Of a stretch of 64,000 bases of DNA, positions 25,400 to 36,997 are shown piece after piece (positions within the stretch are counted from its first letter, which is position 1; each line of letters opens with the position of its first letter). Below the pieces are notes generated by a model. It had not been told where the DNA came from. It saw only the letters and a program-made list of their open reading frames with translations, and ran no database searches. The stretch spans positions 4,461,001-4,525,000 of the forward strand of contig JAKNDB010000068.1 of NCBI GenBank assembly GCA_024305405.1, given 5' to 3'. This stretch comes from Dirofilaria immitis (taxonomy: Eukaryota > Nematoda > Chromadorea > Rhabditida > Onchocercidae). Both the position numbers and the translations under genes were made by a program.

Positions 25400-26700
25400 T
25401 ATAGAAATAAATTTTCCGATTAATCAATCGACAGTTGGAATACGTTCTACAGTGTTAGATAGATCTTCATAATTTGTCTTAATGACTTGTAAGTTATTTG
25501 TTAGATAATCGAACAATTAGGTATTGTTATAATTTCGTGTTCTGCGATTCTTATTTTCTACCTTTTGGTTTGATGGAATTTTTGGACTTGATTATTAAAT
25601 GAGAAGAGTTCTAGGTCTTCTTTTATAGTTCTTTTAATTTCAACCGATTCGCCAAGAAGCATATAATACTAAGGTTTCTTCTTTGATTAATGCCTTTTAT
25701 TTCTTTGCATAAAATGTAATCATACTCATTTCTGTGTATTTCTGGATTGAGTGGATCATATTTCTCAAAACACAAGATCGTTGTGTTGGCTCTTGCAGTA
25801 GAAACACAAACGTTTCTTTTGTTTACAAGCAGTATGTCATGAAAGATTGGACTAGCTGCGGAATACGCAATATGTTTTTGCAGAAGCTGAAGAATATGCA
25901 ATATTTGAAACATCCGTGAATACATGGATTTCTGTTTGAGTAAAGATGTTTTACAAATCTTGTTAATTAGCGTTTTCCATTGTTGCTCATCTTCATTCAA
26001 AGCTTGGTCCCAAAATTTCTTTTCTTTCCAAATTATTTATCCATATTCATAAATATGGATAAATACTTGAATTGTATCATAGAAGAGACTGAGAAGCCCA
26101 ATGGATCATACGGGGAAGGGACGATTTGTAAAATCGTTCCATTTTAGTTAATTTCATTTCGACCCATGGTTTTAATATTATATGAATAACAATGTCATGA
26201 ATCCATTTGAAACCGATAGAATATTTCTGTTCGTTTTGCTTCAGTCATTTTCGGATATTTTCTCATTGTATCTCCTTATTGATTATTTTCAGGTACTTTT
26301 TATTAAAATTATTTTCACTGATACTTCTCCAAAGCTACTCCTCGTTTCCTCGTATTTATGTTATATTAGGCTTCTTCTGTTTTATTAGCAGATATAGTGA
26401 TTTTATCTACATATAGATTCTTATCTCCATGCCGTTCTACTGCCATAATTTTCCAGACGATAATTTAGTGTAGTAGAAAGGGTAATAGAAAGGGTAGGTA
26501 ACGATGCTATCTCTCCTCCCCTCCCTACCCCAAAGGAAACTTTTGAAGCGATAACATTTGATGTTTTTCGGATTTTGCCTAGATTTAAGCAATGTTAATT
26601 TTCTACAGTACAGGTGAATGAAAGTTGACGTAGTATTCGTCCGGCAATTTTTCGACTGCCCCACTCATTATATAAAATGTAGTTGAGGATTTTAATTGTA
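25400..26700 (-). mobile_element. BEL/Pao retrotransposon pol relic (RT end and RNase H)
   Basis: Read on the minus strand. Around 26130-26050 is the YDPLGF motif, as in the (F/Y)DPLGxxSP signature after the reverse transcriptase of BEL/Pao elements, followed by SSMIQFKYL. Next comes a W-rich/acidic stretch, FWDQALNEDEQQWKTLINKI (about 26010-25940). Then a region with AYSAASPIFHDILL and VCVSTARANTTI sits where the RNase H domain of these elements lies. Several frameshifts and stops separate the blocks, so this is a dead copy. Only the pol middle is recognisable; no integrase core was identified. Confidence 0.65.
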
Positions 26701-26745
26701 GTTGAGGATTCGTTTTAATTGTAGTTGAGGATTCGTCGTAATTGT
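26679..26745. repeat. Three short tandem units (TGTAGTTGAGGATT)
   Basis: TGTAGTTGAGGATT occurs at about 26679, 26697 and 26720 with variable linkers. It lies inside the BEL/Pao graveyard and probably arose by local slippage or duplication. Confidence 0.8.
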
Positions 26746-26749
26746 CTTT

Positions 26750-27820
26750 TACCAGTCTTATTGTAACTTCTCAATTTTCTGGGTCTACGTCAGATCTTCT
26801 TACTACTTCCATAGCGTTTCCCTTTGAACACGAATGCAGATTTTGAATTTTTATGGATTGCTTGTGAATGAATTTTGGCATAAACAGGATGAAGTAATTG
26901 TTTGGTTGAAGAGAAATGAAGTACAACAATAGCGAAAGAAACAGAGGTAGCGCGATCTAAAAGCAATTACGAACATATAATGTATATTCATAACTGTCTT
27001 CGGACCTTTATATTGTTACTCATTGAGTCTGCTTACAGTAACATGAAAAATTAGAATCTATATAGCGGTTATCCTTTCAAATATTATTTATGAGAAAATT
27101 TACTGACTTACCGTGATCATAATTACAATCTTATATCAAAATCATATACTGTCAAGGATCAGAAATCTGACTGTAGCCAAAGTAGTCCAGAATTAGAAAG
27201 ACAGAAAGGAAACTAACTAATATCTGCTTAGCAAAAATGGTGCCAAGTTGATAATGCACTATCTCTTCCCAGTAAATATGAAATAAGCTTTTTAATATAA
27301 GCTAAAATTGGAGATGTTTAAAATATTATTAACATTTTATAATGTAGAAGATCGAAAATCTGATTACCAGGTGAGTGTATGAAAATTCTCTGAAGAATTA
27401 TTCTAATATTTTCTTCGATTTCTTTCCGACATTATGTTCTGGCCGAAGATAATTGGAGCATGCGTTATTTTTCTTCATATAGTTATTTCGTTTTTTGTAA
27501 GCAAAATAAAAATTAAGCATTCATTGCGATTTTGGTTATAAAAATGCGCAAAATCTTTTGTTCTTGGTTACAAATTGCTCAAGATCTTTTGTTCTTGTTA
27601 AGTTTCTTAGAGTCGAGCGCTTTGAGTTTAGATGCTTGGATAAATAATGCGGAAGTCTCTTCCTTCTACAAGATTTCGTTTTATCTTCTGTTCTTTTGGG
27701 AGCATTTGGCTTCTACTGAGGTCTTCACTCCTTTGAACTGGGTTTCATTAGGAATTCTCAGAGATTACTATCGGTGTGTTAGGTAAGATCACACCAACAA
27801 CTAATTACTATTCCACTATA
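26750..27820. other. Eroded retroelement-derived or unassigned sequence
   Basis: Less AT-rich than the flanks, with short broken frames on both strands. It sits between the pol relic and the gag relics, so it probably includes decayed element sequence. No domain could be named. The 84-codon frame at 27532-27786 has no family features. Confidence 0.4.
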
Positions 27821-28290
27821 AATTTACCTGTTATCATTACCAACTTTTAATACTGACCCAAAAGTGTGGAGGAAATTTTGGAGCAGCTTCATTGCATCTA
27901 TACATTTCCAGGAATCCCAACTATTCAAATGCTCATCTATTTAATTTCATTCTTAAGAGGCGAAACCCTACAATCAGTTAAAGGATATGACATCGTTCCA
28001 GAAAATTATGAACTCATAAGACAAATTCTGATTGAAAATAAATTTTGGCAAATCCCTCATTATAAAGAAATCTCTATATAATGAATTCCATTCCAAATGT
28101 CTATATAATGAATTCCAAACGAAATGATGAGGAGTGGGAATACATTCATAGAAGCGATGGAAGGGTTCTCCAATAACTGGAAGCAATAGGTGAAAACTTA
28201 GAACAATCAAGTATTGAAATAATTATAGAAAGTAGACGTCTGGATTTTAGATAAGGTATATCGATTAAAATCAGAAAAGGAAATTTGGAT
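27820..28290 (+). mobile_element. BEL/Pao gag relic (DUF1759-like), plus strand
   Basis: Translating across frames gives PTFNTDPKVWRKFWSSFIA, then FLRGETLQSVKGYDIVPENY and IRQILIEN, then ILQ.LEAIGENLEQSSIEII. This order (a PTFxGDPxxWxxFW block, a LKGEAL..GY block, then RQLEALGE…IESKLP) is that of the gag-type DUF1759 region of BEL/Pao elements. At least two frame changes and stops show it is inactive. It is the inverse partner of 28290-28605, and the two copies meet tail to tail near 28290-28330. Confidence 0.75.
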
Positions 28291-28605
28291 CGTTAATAAT
28301 TTCTGGCAATTCCTAATGAAATTGCTTCAAAGGTGGTAGTCTATTTTCTGTAATCATTTTAATACTTAGAGTGCTCTAAGTCTTCACTTGTTGCTTTCAA
28401 TTGTTGGAGAACCCTTTCCATCGCTTCTATGATTGATTCCCATTCCTCAGCATTTTGTTTGCAGCATGAAATTAAATAGATGAGCTTGGAAAGTTGGGAT
28501 TCTTAATTAAATAAAATAGATGTATAGCTGCAATGAGGCTACTCCAAAATTTTCTCCATACTTTTGGATCAACATTAAAAGTTGGTAATGATAACTGTTG
28601 TTTGG
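28290..28605 (-). mobile_element. BEL/Pao gag relic (DUF1759-like), minus strand
   Basis: On the minus strand from 28605 the frame reads LSLPTFNVDPKVWRKFWSS and LIAAIH. Further on, EEWESIIEAMERVLQQLKAT and SEDLEHSKY follow after a frame change. It is a shorter copy of the same gag region as the facing relic, with part of the middle deleted. Together they form an imperfect inverted repeat of 300-450 bp. Decayed; no intact element. Confidence 0.75.
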
Positions 28606-28825
28606 AAATCCAATTTTTTTTTACAATATAATGATCAAAATCAAAAAAAAAATCTTTTTAAGGAAATTAAATAATTTATGATTATGCCTATAAGAATTGC
28701 AATTCAGTGTTTGAAGAGTAGCCATTTATATGATTGTCATTTGTCTTTATTGCACAGAATTTTTTGTGACAATCCTCACATCTGACAAATTGCGAAAAGG
28801 AAGTTTCGTAATAAAAAAAAATATG

Positions 28826-29145
28826 AGTGTCGTTGAAATCACGAGGAAAACCGGAAAATTAGAGAATTCAATGATTCCGTTGTGTCGGATTTCACAGGAC
28901 TGGGTATATATTGTACGTGAGTACTTACTGTATAATGTAAGATGTAAGCTAAAATTGTCCTTTGTTTATGAGCTGTATTTTCCACACGTTAACAAAAGCC
29001 CCATTTCTTTTAATCAACTGTACCAGGATCCTCCACCTCGAAAGAAGAGGTCCAGAACATCAGGATTAATAAGGATGTTCTTCGACGAGATCGGTTGGAT
29101 GTACCAACTCGGGTATTTTCTTTGTCTTCTTTTTTTTCTCTTGAG
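28826..29145 (-). repeat. LTR-like repeat A
   Basis: It aligns with 30721-31045 along its length. Shared strings include GTCG.TGAAATC.CGAGGA, CTGGGTATATAT, AATGTAA.A.GTAAGCT and TCGGTTGGATG. By eye the identity is perhaps two thirds. The minus strand of copy B leads toward a primer-site-like sequence and a gag-like start, so both copies are best read as parts of BEL/Pao LTRs on the minus strand. The 147-codon plus-strand frame through it (28730-29173) has no family features and is probably fortuitous. Confidence 0.5.
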
Positions 29146-29449
29146 TTCGCATTGCAATAATTTATCGTATTAATGGTTTAATTACCTAAGTTTGAAATTG
29201 GTGTGTTTGGAATTTGTCTTTGACGACGTTTGGAGCTTAAGTGAAAATAAAGAATTTGCAGTTCTTTATAGTTGTTGCAACGAAAAAAAGAAAGAATATT
29301 TTTCACTACAATCTTCAAAGGAATTGCGAAATTACCTTTACTTATCTATATCTATTGTAATCTAGATTTCTTGTTTCATCAAATCATATATCCAATATTT
29401 TAATATTTGTTCAATAATTGATATCAAATATTCGTAGCGGCGCCCAATT

Positions 29450-30270
29450 ATGATAGTATATATATATATATATACATATATAGTAACTTTTTCCACAAAT
29501 GATTATTCGTTTTATTATTCGTCTTGTTAACTCATCTTATATTTCATTCTATTATTCGTCTTATTCTTATTATTATTCCTATTCGGTCAAATAAAGCGTC
29601 AGTTCTTATCAGCCGCTGTCAGCAAATTTACCAATATACCAACTTTTCCAATTAAACCAAACACTACTTCATTAAAATCACCAACCTCAGAATAATTTTA
29701 TCTCAAGTGACACAAAACCTGTCGTCACATATATCTATCATAAAGACTCAAGCAGATCGCCGATTGTACAAACTGTTTCACCCAAACCGAGTGTCTTTGA
29801 ACTTAACCTCGCAAAACTTAACAAAACTTTCACACAGCTGTGGTAAATTTGTAGTGGAATGGTAATTAATTATTGCTAGATAAGGGTAGGTCTTTAATAA
29901 CGTTTAAAATTAACTGTTGCATCGCAAATTCGAAATTGTCATAATATGAAGTCAGAGCGAAATAGCTTTTTGCTGCCATTTATCAAATTTAATATATACT
30001 ATGTTCATCCTTTACCATTTTTTCTTTTTATCTTCCTCTTCTTTGTTGAGAATGTTGTTCGTTGTAGGATGTCAGTCAGTTTTGGTTGATTTCTTCTATC
30101 GTACTGACGTACGTTTCGAAGCGTTTTATTTTGTCCTTTTGCAGAAATTTCGATTTGGGTTTGTTAGGTTAAGTTTTTAACGTTTTCAAGAAGTTTTTGG
30201 ATTCGTTTGATTTTTGGTTGGCTGATTTTCTTAGTAACGTCGACATTGTGTTTCACCTCGAGCACCAAAG
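29450..30270 (-). mobile_element. Candidate BEL/Pao leader and gag N-terminal relic
   Basis: On the minus strand, TGGTGCTCGAGGTGAAAC (about 30268-30251) begins with the TGG expected of a tRNA primer-binding site. It is followed by an ATG at 30246 opening MSTLLRKSANQKSNESKN, then a stop or frame change. A lysine/arginine/glutamine-rich frame follows (KRIQKLLENVKNL), as is usual for an Env-less retroelement gag start. A short TA microsatellite lies at 29458-29475. The call rests on context as much as on sequence. Confidence 0.35.
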
Positions 30271-30720
30271 ACTGTTCCGAGAATTTGTTGAGTTGATTTG
30301 ATTAGGTTTATAAGAATTACATTTAGCAGAGGATTAGGAAATTCTCCTCTTTGATGAGTTGCCTTGATTGAATTGAAGACGTTGATTTGTCGTAGTGGTG
30401 AGGAGTTGTCAGGTAACTGTTGATTGTGTCAAGGAGTAAACGGTTTATTTTATTAGGACGACATAGACAATTCGATAAGTATACAATACAATTAAAGTGA
30501 AATCAAAATTAAAATATCTTAGTTGTAGCGAATGTATAGTATAATATGGTGTAGTATGATATCGGTTGACAACTCCTTTCATGGTGAAGCTGTTTATAAT
30601 TTTTTAGTGATGTTTATGATCTTGACGGTTAAAAATAAAGTTGTTAGTTTTATTTATTTATAAGTTTCAAATAATCGGTATTAGAATACTTAAGAATCTT
30701 TAGAGTTAGTTATAATATTT

Positions 30721-31045
30721 GTCGCTGAAATCGCGAGGAGAGTACAGAAATAGTAATTCATTTATTCTGGTTTAATATTGCTGGGTATATATGTTGTATC
30801 TTCGGGTTTACTGTTCAATGTAAAACGTAAGCTGAAATCATTCACCTATTCTGTGAGCTATAAAAAGAGCTTCAACTCGCATGCGCTAATAAAGGCACTG
30901 TTTAGTCGCATAACTGTAACAGGATTCTCTACTTACGCGGTGGAAGAGGATGCTGAGTACCAGAGTCATTATAAAGAATGTGCTTCAAAGAGTTCGGTTG
31001 GATGAAAATATCGAGAACATTTGGTCTTCCTTTTTCTTTGAGCTA
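30721..31045 (-). repeat. LTR-like repeat B
   Basis: Second copy of the 320-bp repeat, in the same orientation as 28826-29145 and about 1.9 kb away. On the minus strand it precedes a candidate primer-binding site (30251-30269) and an ATG (30246), the order expected of a 5' LTR, leader and gag. LTR ends and target duplications could not be fixed. Confidence 0.5.
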
Positions 31046-31144
31046 TGATATCATAATTAAAATTGTCTTATTGTTATCACTGAACTTTTACTATTGACAT
31101 TGCAGTCGCTGCTTTCGTTGGTGTATTATCAAATTTGTCGTAAT

Positions 31145-31424
31145 TTTGATTGTCCAAGTTTGTGGTACTATTTGATTGTCCAAATTTGTGATACAACTAT
31201 GGAAAGGCAAGAAAGAACCCTAATCTTTTTCACCGTTAAGGAAATATTTGCTTAGTTAATTACTTAATGTGTTATAATGTTTAACAGTTAACGGATGCTT
31301 GTATGATTATAAGCCTGTTAAAATAATTGATAGTTAAAGATGTTTATAAAATTTAAGGTGTTTTTATGATTACGAAACTGACAAAATGATTGATGATCAA
31401 AAATGTTTACAAAATTGATTCACG
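31145..31424. repeat. Two sets of imperfect tandem repeats
   Basis: 31145-31194 holds two 24-bp units of the form TTTGATTGTCCAA.TTTGTG. 31294-31424 holds two diverged units of about 65 bp with the pattern TATGATTA…GATGTTTATAAAATT. No coding function is apparent; they flank the LTR-like repeat. Confidence 0.55.
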
Positions 31425-31429
31425 TAATT

Positions 31430-32690
31430 TTTAAAAACAATTGGATGATTTATTACTTTTTAGAAATACTAATAAAGTTAATTTTATATTGCAAATTACT
31501 TTTTATTTCCGAAATATTCATATCCTTTTGCAAAAGAAGTTTTTAAGGAAATGATCAAATATGTTGATTCTGCTTGTACTGATTACTGATTATCATCAAA
31601 CGGGGTATATGTAGAATGTCTTGATTGTATTAGTATATTTATATTATAAAATATTTCTTTGTTCTGATAATCACAGAAAATGAAAAGAAAGAGGGACTAA
31701 TGTGATAAATGAAATGTGCTTGCATATAAAATGTGAAAAGTATCGCTGGATTTTCTTATATTTTAAAATTCTTTCCATTAAAATTATGTTATATGTAAGT
31801 ATTCATATTTTGATTTCGTCATGAATAGATTTGATGTAAGAGGCTTGTCACTTGCTGAGTTGTATTGGGATCATTTTATTTTTGGGAACTTTGACTGATT
31901 CACTTCCGGTGACAGAATTGGATACGCTATCATCATCTCTATAATTGCATAATGATATTATAATAGGAAGATTTCCCAAGTTTACTATTTAATTGATTAC
32001 CTGATTGTTTACTCAGTTAATGATTTGCTTAATAAATTTCTGGCTTAACTGATATTTAAGTATGAATTCACTTATTTGGTTATAATTATGCTTAGTAAAA
32101 CCGCACAATCCAGATCAGTACTGCTAGATTTTCATATCTATAGTAAAAATATTTTGAATATAAATTTGGAAGTAATTCAAAAATTTTATTGAAATCCTTG
32201 AAGCATCTAGCAAGCTTAAATTCATGAAGTAGTATCTTTATATAAAGATGTCAAAATGAGAGCCGTTTTCAGTATTTTGGTATTTCCGGTTAAATATTAA
32301 ATTTAGAAACAGCCTTACGTATCACTATCGCTGATAATCCGATTCGCAGACACTAATTTAGCTGATTCTGAAAAAGAGTTTGTAAATTTTCAATTTTTAA
32401 AGACCGGTAGAGGATATCACGTATTGATTTAAATTCGATTTATCATTATCAAATTTCGTTATGTAGTTATTTATCGTATAAACATATGAAAAATTTTATA
32501 AATTCTGCTATGCTTTATTACACTGATTCAATTAGAACTTTTATCGATTGCTTAATCGACAGACAAATTGACTATAAACATTTAATTGGCTAATATTGCG
32601 GATTTCATCTGAGAATCATGGAAATTCTGTTCGTTTTTCTCATTAATCATTAGCACATCAGTTGGAGCTCATTTAATATTTCAATCTTTG
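31430..32690. other. Intergenic, no gene seen
   Basis: AT-rich, with only short frames and no paired splice sites around conserved-looking sequence. It lies downstream of the minus-strand membrane protein gene ending at 32694. Confidence 0.55.
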
Positions 32691-32693
32691 TGA

Positions 32694-33695
32694 CTACTTA
32701 CTTGAATTACTTATACTTTCCGTTGTAGCTTCCCGTGCTGTTTTACTGCTCGTATCACGCTCGCTGTCTCTTGGCCTGCAAACAATCACGATGTTGGCCA
32801 TTTTTTTGAGAATTTCTCCAAAAAACTAGGATCCAGAAATTTCTTTGAGTTTATTGAACTTTTTTTGCTTCATCTGATTGATTTGATGAGAATTAAAAAA
32901 AAATAGTGGCGTAGGAACCTATAAACTTTAGCTATATGCTTCCCTTGAATATCTTCATCTTTGACACTGATATATGAATTTTTGGCATTAGATATTTCCT
33001 GCCAATCTTCCAATTTCTCGCTAAGATGTATCATTTCGAACTGCAATTTGTTGTAAATTAAAATCGTATTTTGCTCGAGAAAATTTAAAAACATTTATCT
33101 TGAAACTGAGATGAAAACAAATCAACATTTTATGTGCTGAAACGAAAAGTAAAATAACATGCAGCAATGATTCATTCAAGTGACTTATGAGAACAGTCAG
33201 GGGACAGACTTACATCAAGTAGCGTATATTTAATATTGTTTGCAGCTTTTGTTTGAAGCTGTGATCGACGAATTACAAAATAAATATACCACGGTAAAAT
33301 GATGACAGCCATGAAAATACTTTCAACAAGCCAAATAAAATAGAAAGTGGGTCGTTGATGTTTCGTTGTCGGATCCACGTAAAATACTTTTTAATACGTG
33401 AAAAAATCATGGCAATTAATATTGGTAGTAGAATACGACAGCTAATAATACAACACAACTGGTGAAGAGGTCAGGTCACCTTATCAAAAATCTTAAAGAT
33501 TCATATTTATTTATTTGAGCTTCAAAATTGAGTTAGCGATTCTCAATTTTTCCAAAACTAATACCAACTAAATCAACTCATTAAATCGTAATTTCAACTG
33601 CGAACGCAGATTTGAAGGAAACTGAAAAATTATATTTTGATGACAAAAGTTTCTTTACCGAAATTCTTCCAAAAATTTCCGTTTTCTGTTGCCAT
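32694..33695 (-). CDS. Small membrane protein with two predicted TM segments
   Basis: Five exons on the minus strand with consistent phases: 33695-33659 (starts MATENGNFWKNF), 33621-33599 (23-nt microexon), 33458-33214, 33040-32919 and 32775-32694 (stop TAG). Acceptors are TTTTTCAG, TTCACCAG, ATTGCAG and TTTGCAG; the 33458 exon ends at GTAAGT. The product is about 169 residues. The first hydrophobic segment is ISCRILLPILIAMIF, followed by the loop VDPTTKHQRPT. The second is FIWLVESIFMAVIILPWYIY, then RRSQLQTKAANN, an acidic region (LSEKLEDWQEI) and a serine-rich tail ending ISNSSK. The largest exon is open only if the T5 run at 33388-33392 is T6. CTTCAG before the ATG suggests spliced-leader acceptance. 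I do not recognise the family. Confidence 0.65.
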
Positions 33696-34628
33696 AATTA
33701 GTGTATATGCTGAAGCATCAATTTTTGAAAATATATCAAAATTCAAATTACCAACTTGTAACATTTAATATTACTGAAATTATGATGGTAAGCACATCTT
33801 CTATCATTTCTAGCTTTAATTTTAAATACTTTGAAAATTTGACTTAATTTTCTAAACAAAATCGTTTGCAACTAAATGAATGGTCTCGTCACAAATTCTA
33901 TATATATTTATAATATAAATCACTTTTTTTTCAGATATATAATTCACACAATATGCAAATTTTATGATGATTTGTTTATTAAAAATTATATTTGGACAGC
34001 TGAAAATTTAGCTAAATGTTAAATATAAATTCTTGTTAAATGCTTGCACTTAACACATACATTTACATCAGGGTACAAAAAAGGTAAATAAAGCTGCAAA
34101 ACATCAAGATAACAAAAACCTTTCAATCATTTATTTCTCTCTTCGATTCCTTCATTTACTTGACTTCATAGCACTAATTTTGAAACCTTATTTTTACTTT
34201 TTTTAAATAAAAGCTACTACTTGAAATGATATGTATCAAAAAATTTTTTCGCTAAAAAGTTTTTGAACATTAATTAGATATGTTACATCGTGTGAAATGA
34301 GTAAATAAATCCAAAAATTATAAGTTATGCTTTTTGGATTCTCCCTACATGAATATTTATATTTTTTATATCTAATTTCCTTTTAAAAATCAAATATAAT
34401 AAAGTTATTAATTGAATGATTATTTATTTAATGTTTAAAATAAGATTTAAAGGAATATTAAAATACTATTAAAAATGTTATTTTGTATTATATTTGAAAT
34501 ATTTTTATGTGCAATATACATTTTTCAAATGACCGAATAATTGTTCAAATTTATAAATTTCCTAGTCTAAGACTTTTGATTGTATTCAGTAATGAACTAA
34601 TAAGTTGTTTTTCATTGCTTTTCCTCTC

Positions 34629-35272
34629 TCAAATAAATTTTCTTAGCTTTTCATTACAAATACCTTCCGACCATTCACGTAATGAAGTTTTGAGTAGTCT
34701 GGCGAAATATTTAAAATTCATTTGAGGATTAGAAATGGGAGGAATTCCAATGAGCGAATAGATAAAAAGTAATGTTGATATACTTGCATCAGTGATGTTA
34801 ATAAAAGATAAATGCCAAGAATGTTGATTGTTTTTGATAAGAAGGATCAACATTTAACATATATACGAATATCAAACAAAATGGAAAACAAATTGTCAGA
34901 ACAGCTGGAACTGTTATCGAAAAAGTAGAACTAAAAGTGTTACTTTTCGTCATTATTTTATAAGTCATCGCTTTTGGTATTTGCAAATTCATTAGAATTT
35001 ATAAACATTTTATTTATATTGCTTACTTAAATTTCGAATTTTTCAAAATAAGCAATAATATATATCAAAACTAATGATTTTCAAACGAAAATATTTTTTA
35101 AAAACTGTTCATGAAAATGATTCAGAGAGAAATTAATAATTTTCCAGACAAATTGAAGTTCATATCTCAATCTAACAGACTTTTGAAGTTTAGCTTCTCC
35201 TGGAAGATGATATTTGATGTCCCTATAGGAATATGAGTGCTTGATGAATAAAAAGATGGCCGCTGTCCTCAA
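34629..35272 (-). pseudogene. Multi-span membrane protein remnant, possibly a nematode serpentine chemoreceptor
   Basis: The minus-strand frame 34992-34800 gives hydrophobic ITVPAVLTICFPFCLIFVYM, then NVDPSYQKQSTFLAF. The next frame (from about 34805) gives INITDASISTLLFIYSLIGI, PPISNPQMNF and a basic tail to a stop at 34629. Removing one base from the A4 run at 34803-34806 joins them. Two helices ending in a proline/asparagine-containing segment and a cytoplasmic tail resemble TM6-TM7 of worm serpentine receptors. An upstream frame at 35272-35081 (motif SVRLRYELQ) could be an intracellular-loop exon, but no splice link was established. It may be a pseudogene or carry a sequence error. Confidence 0.4.
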
Positions 35273-35714
35273 AAATGCAGTTTTGTTTACTTTTTGATTG
35301 AAATTATTCTGGAAATCATTCTAAATAATCAATTTATTTCACACTAAAATTTAAATTATTCGTAGCCTCTTGCATTAAAGTACTAAGTTGCTGTTTAATG
35401 AGCGCTAAATTTTAAAAGTTTCAGGGTCAGTTGAATAAATTGGAAAGAAAAAGATTACCAATCGGTCATTGCAGTATTTCAAATGCCTAATTTATTTTTT
35501 GGATTAAATTGATTCGTTTTAAATATATTATAATGGTCCAGTATTTTAAGACTTCTTCGAATTTTAATTGAATGTTTAGTTCTACCATTTGACATTTTTA
35601 ATTTGGACGTATATGCTATCAAATTTTAATTCAGTTTAAATCAATTAATTACTATTTGTTCATTATTTATACTTAAATTAATTAATTATCAGCTATCATC
35701 ATAAATCTTAGCAA

Positions 35715-36997
35715 ATGATAGCTGCAAGAACTATAATAAGCAACGATGAATTAGGCGATGGAGACATTTTGCAATTCAATTTAGCGAATTTTTCTTTGCG
35801 AATAGGCATTTATATGTCTCGTATGACTGTTATCATTTTAGCGGTCATGCAACTCATCAAATTATCTCTCAAATTTGGGCAATTAGCAATAAAGCTACTG
35901 AGGTAAATTAGCTTTAAAAATTTTGTTTAAATTATCGAACTATTCAAATTAATAAGAATTCAATTCGTTCTTTTTGAATCAAAATATAGTAAGTTTATTC
36001 TGAATGGATACTCTAAATTTCTTAAACAATATTTCGCTCAGCTCATACTGATAGTTGCAATTCTGAAGAGACACATCGATTTCATACTGTATTTATCGTT
36101 TTGTGTACAAAATTATCAGTTACCAGTAGTACCAATTGTTAAATAAATGCTCAGGTAGATCTTTCTTTTGATAGCGAAACGCCTGAAATTACTATATGTT
36201 CAAAGGGAACGAAATCTCGGAAAAGATCGAGAAGGTTTTAGTTCAGTTCTGTGTTTTCTTTTAATTTCTTCTTTTTCACAGATTTTTCTTTGGACGCTAT
36301 CGAAGAAGAAAGTAGAAAAGAAGGAATCTTTAATATTTCGTCTCTTTACCAAAAAATTTAGGCTAAAATAAATATATCTGAAATTTTGTAGGATTTTCTA
36401 AAAAAAAGTAATATCTGAGTATGAAATAATCAGATTTCGAGAATTCTTAGAATTCGGAAAAAATGTATCAGAATAAAGCACAAATATTTTTTTAATAGAA
36501 AGCTCATGTTCTCATGCATTTTAGCCTCAAAATGAAATCCAGAATACACCAGAAATAAATGTTGTGCCACATGGTGAAATTCAAAAATTTTCGAGTGAAC
36601 CTCAGCACCGGATACTAAAGATTCGCTGACATTTTCCGGCAATAAATCTTTGCTTCCTATTACAAGTACAAAACATAATATTGATCATACATGTATGATA
36701 TTATCAGCAATAAGATATAATACCTTTTGGTGAAATTTATGATTGATTGGAATTCATCAATCTAAATTCAAAGTGAACCAATTTGTCATTGTAGACTTGC
36801 AAAATCTGCCACCGATTATGTCAATATCTACTGGAGAGAAGCCTATATTGCCAAAAATAAAGGCTCAGGATTCCTTAATGATCATCGACAATCAGTTGCC
36901 ATTGAAGCCAACTGATAATGCTGAAAAACGAAACCCCGCAGCCCAAACCAGAAAACAGGAATCTACTTTTTTGGCGCAAAACTTCAAGATTCTTTGA
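35715..36997 (+). CDS. Unrecognised gene with N-terminal hydrophobic segment and disordered tail
   Basis: Exons with fitting phases: 35715-35902 (ATG just after ATCTTAG, a likely spliced-leader site), 36175-36234, 36525-36573 and 36795-36997. The first exon carries a hydrophobic stretch (MTVIILAVMQLIKLSLKFG). The second is basic (SKGTKSRKRSRR). The last two are proline/lysine/glutamine-rich. An exon is missing from the model between 36234 and 36525. The candidate after TTTCACAG at 36284 contains SLDAIEEESRKEG, but its frame fits only if a T run is one shorter. The last exon stops at 36997 as written. After one added T in the run before it, a second diverged copy of the QDSLM… segment follows and then meets a TAG. 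Function unknown. Confidence 0.5.

Noticed and set aside
28730..29173. 147-codon plus-strand frame
   Set aside because: It lies across the LTR-like repeat. Copy B does not keep the frame, and no domain is seen.
29436..29452. GGCGCCCAATT as a plus-strand retroelement primer-binding site
   Set aside because: The first base does not fit a TGG start, and no plus-strand LTR precedes it. The flanking relics run on the minus strand.
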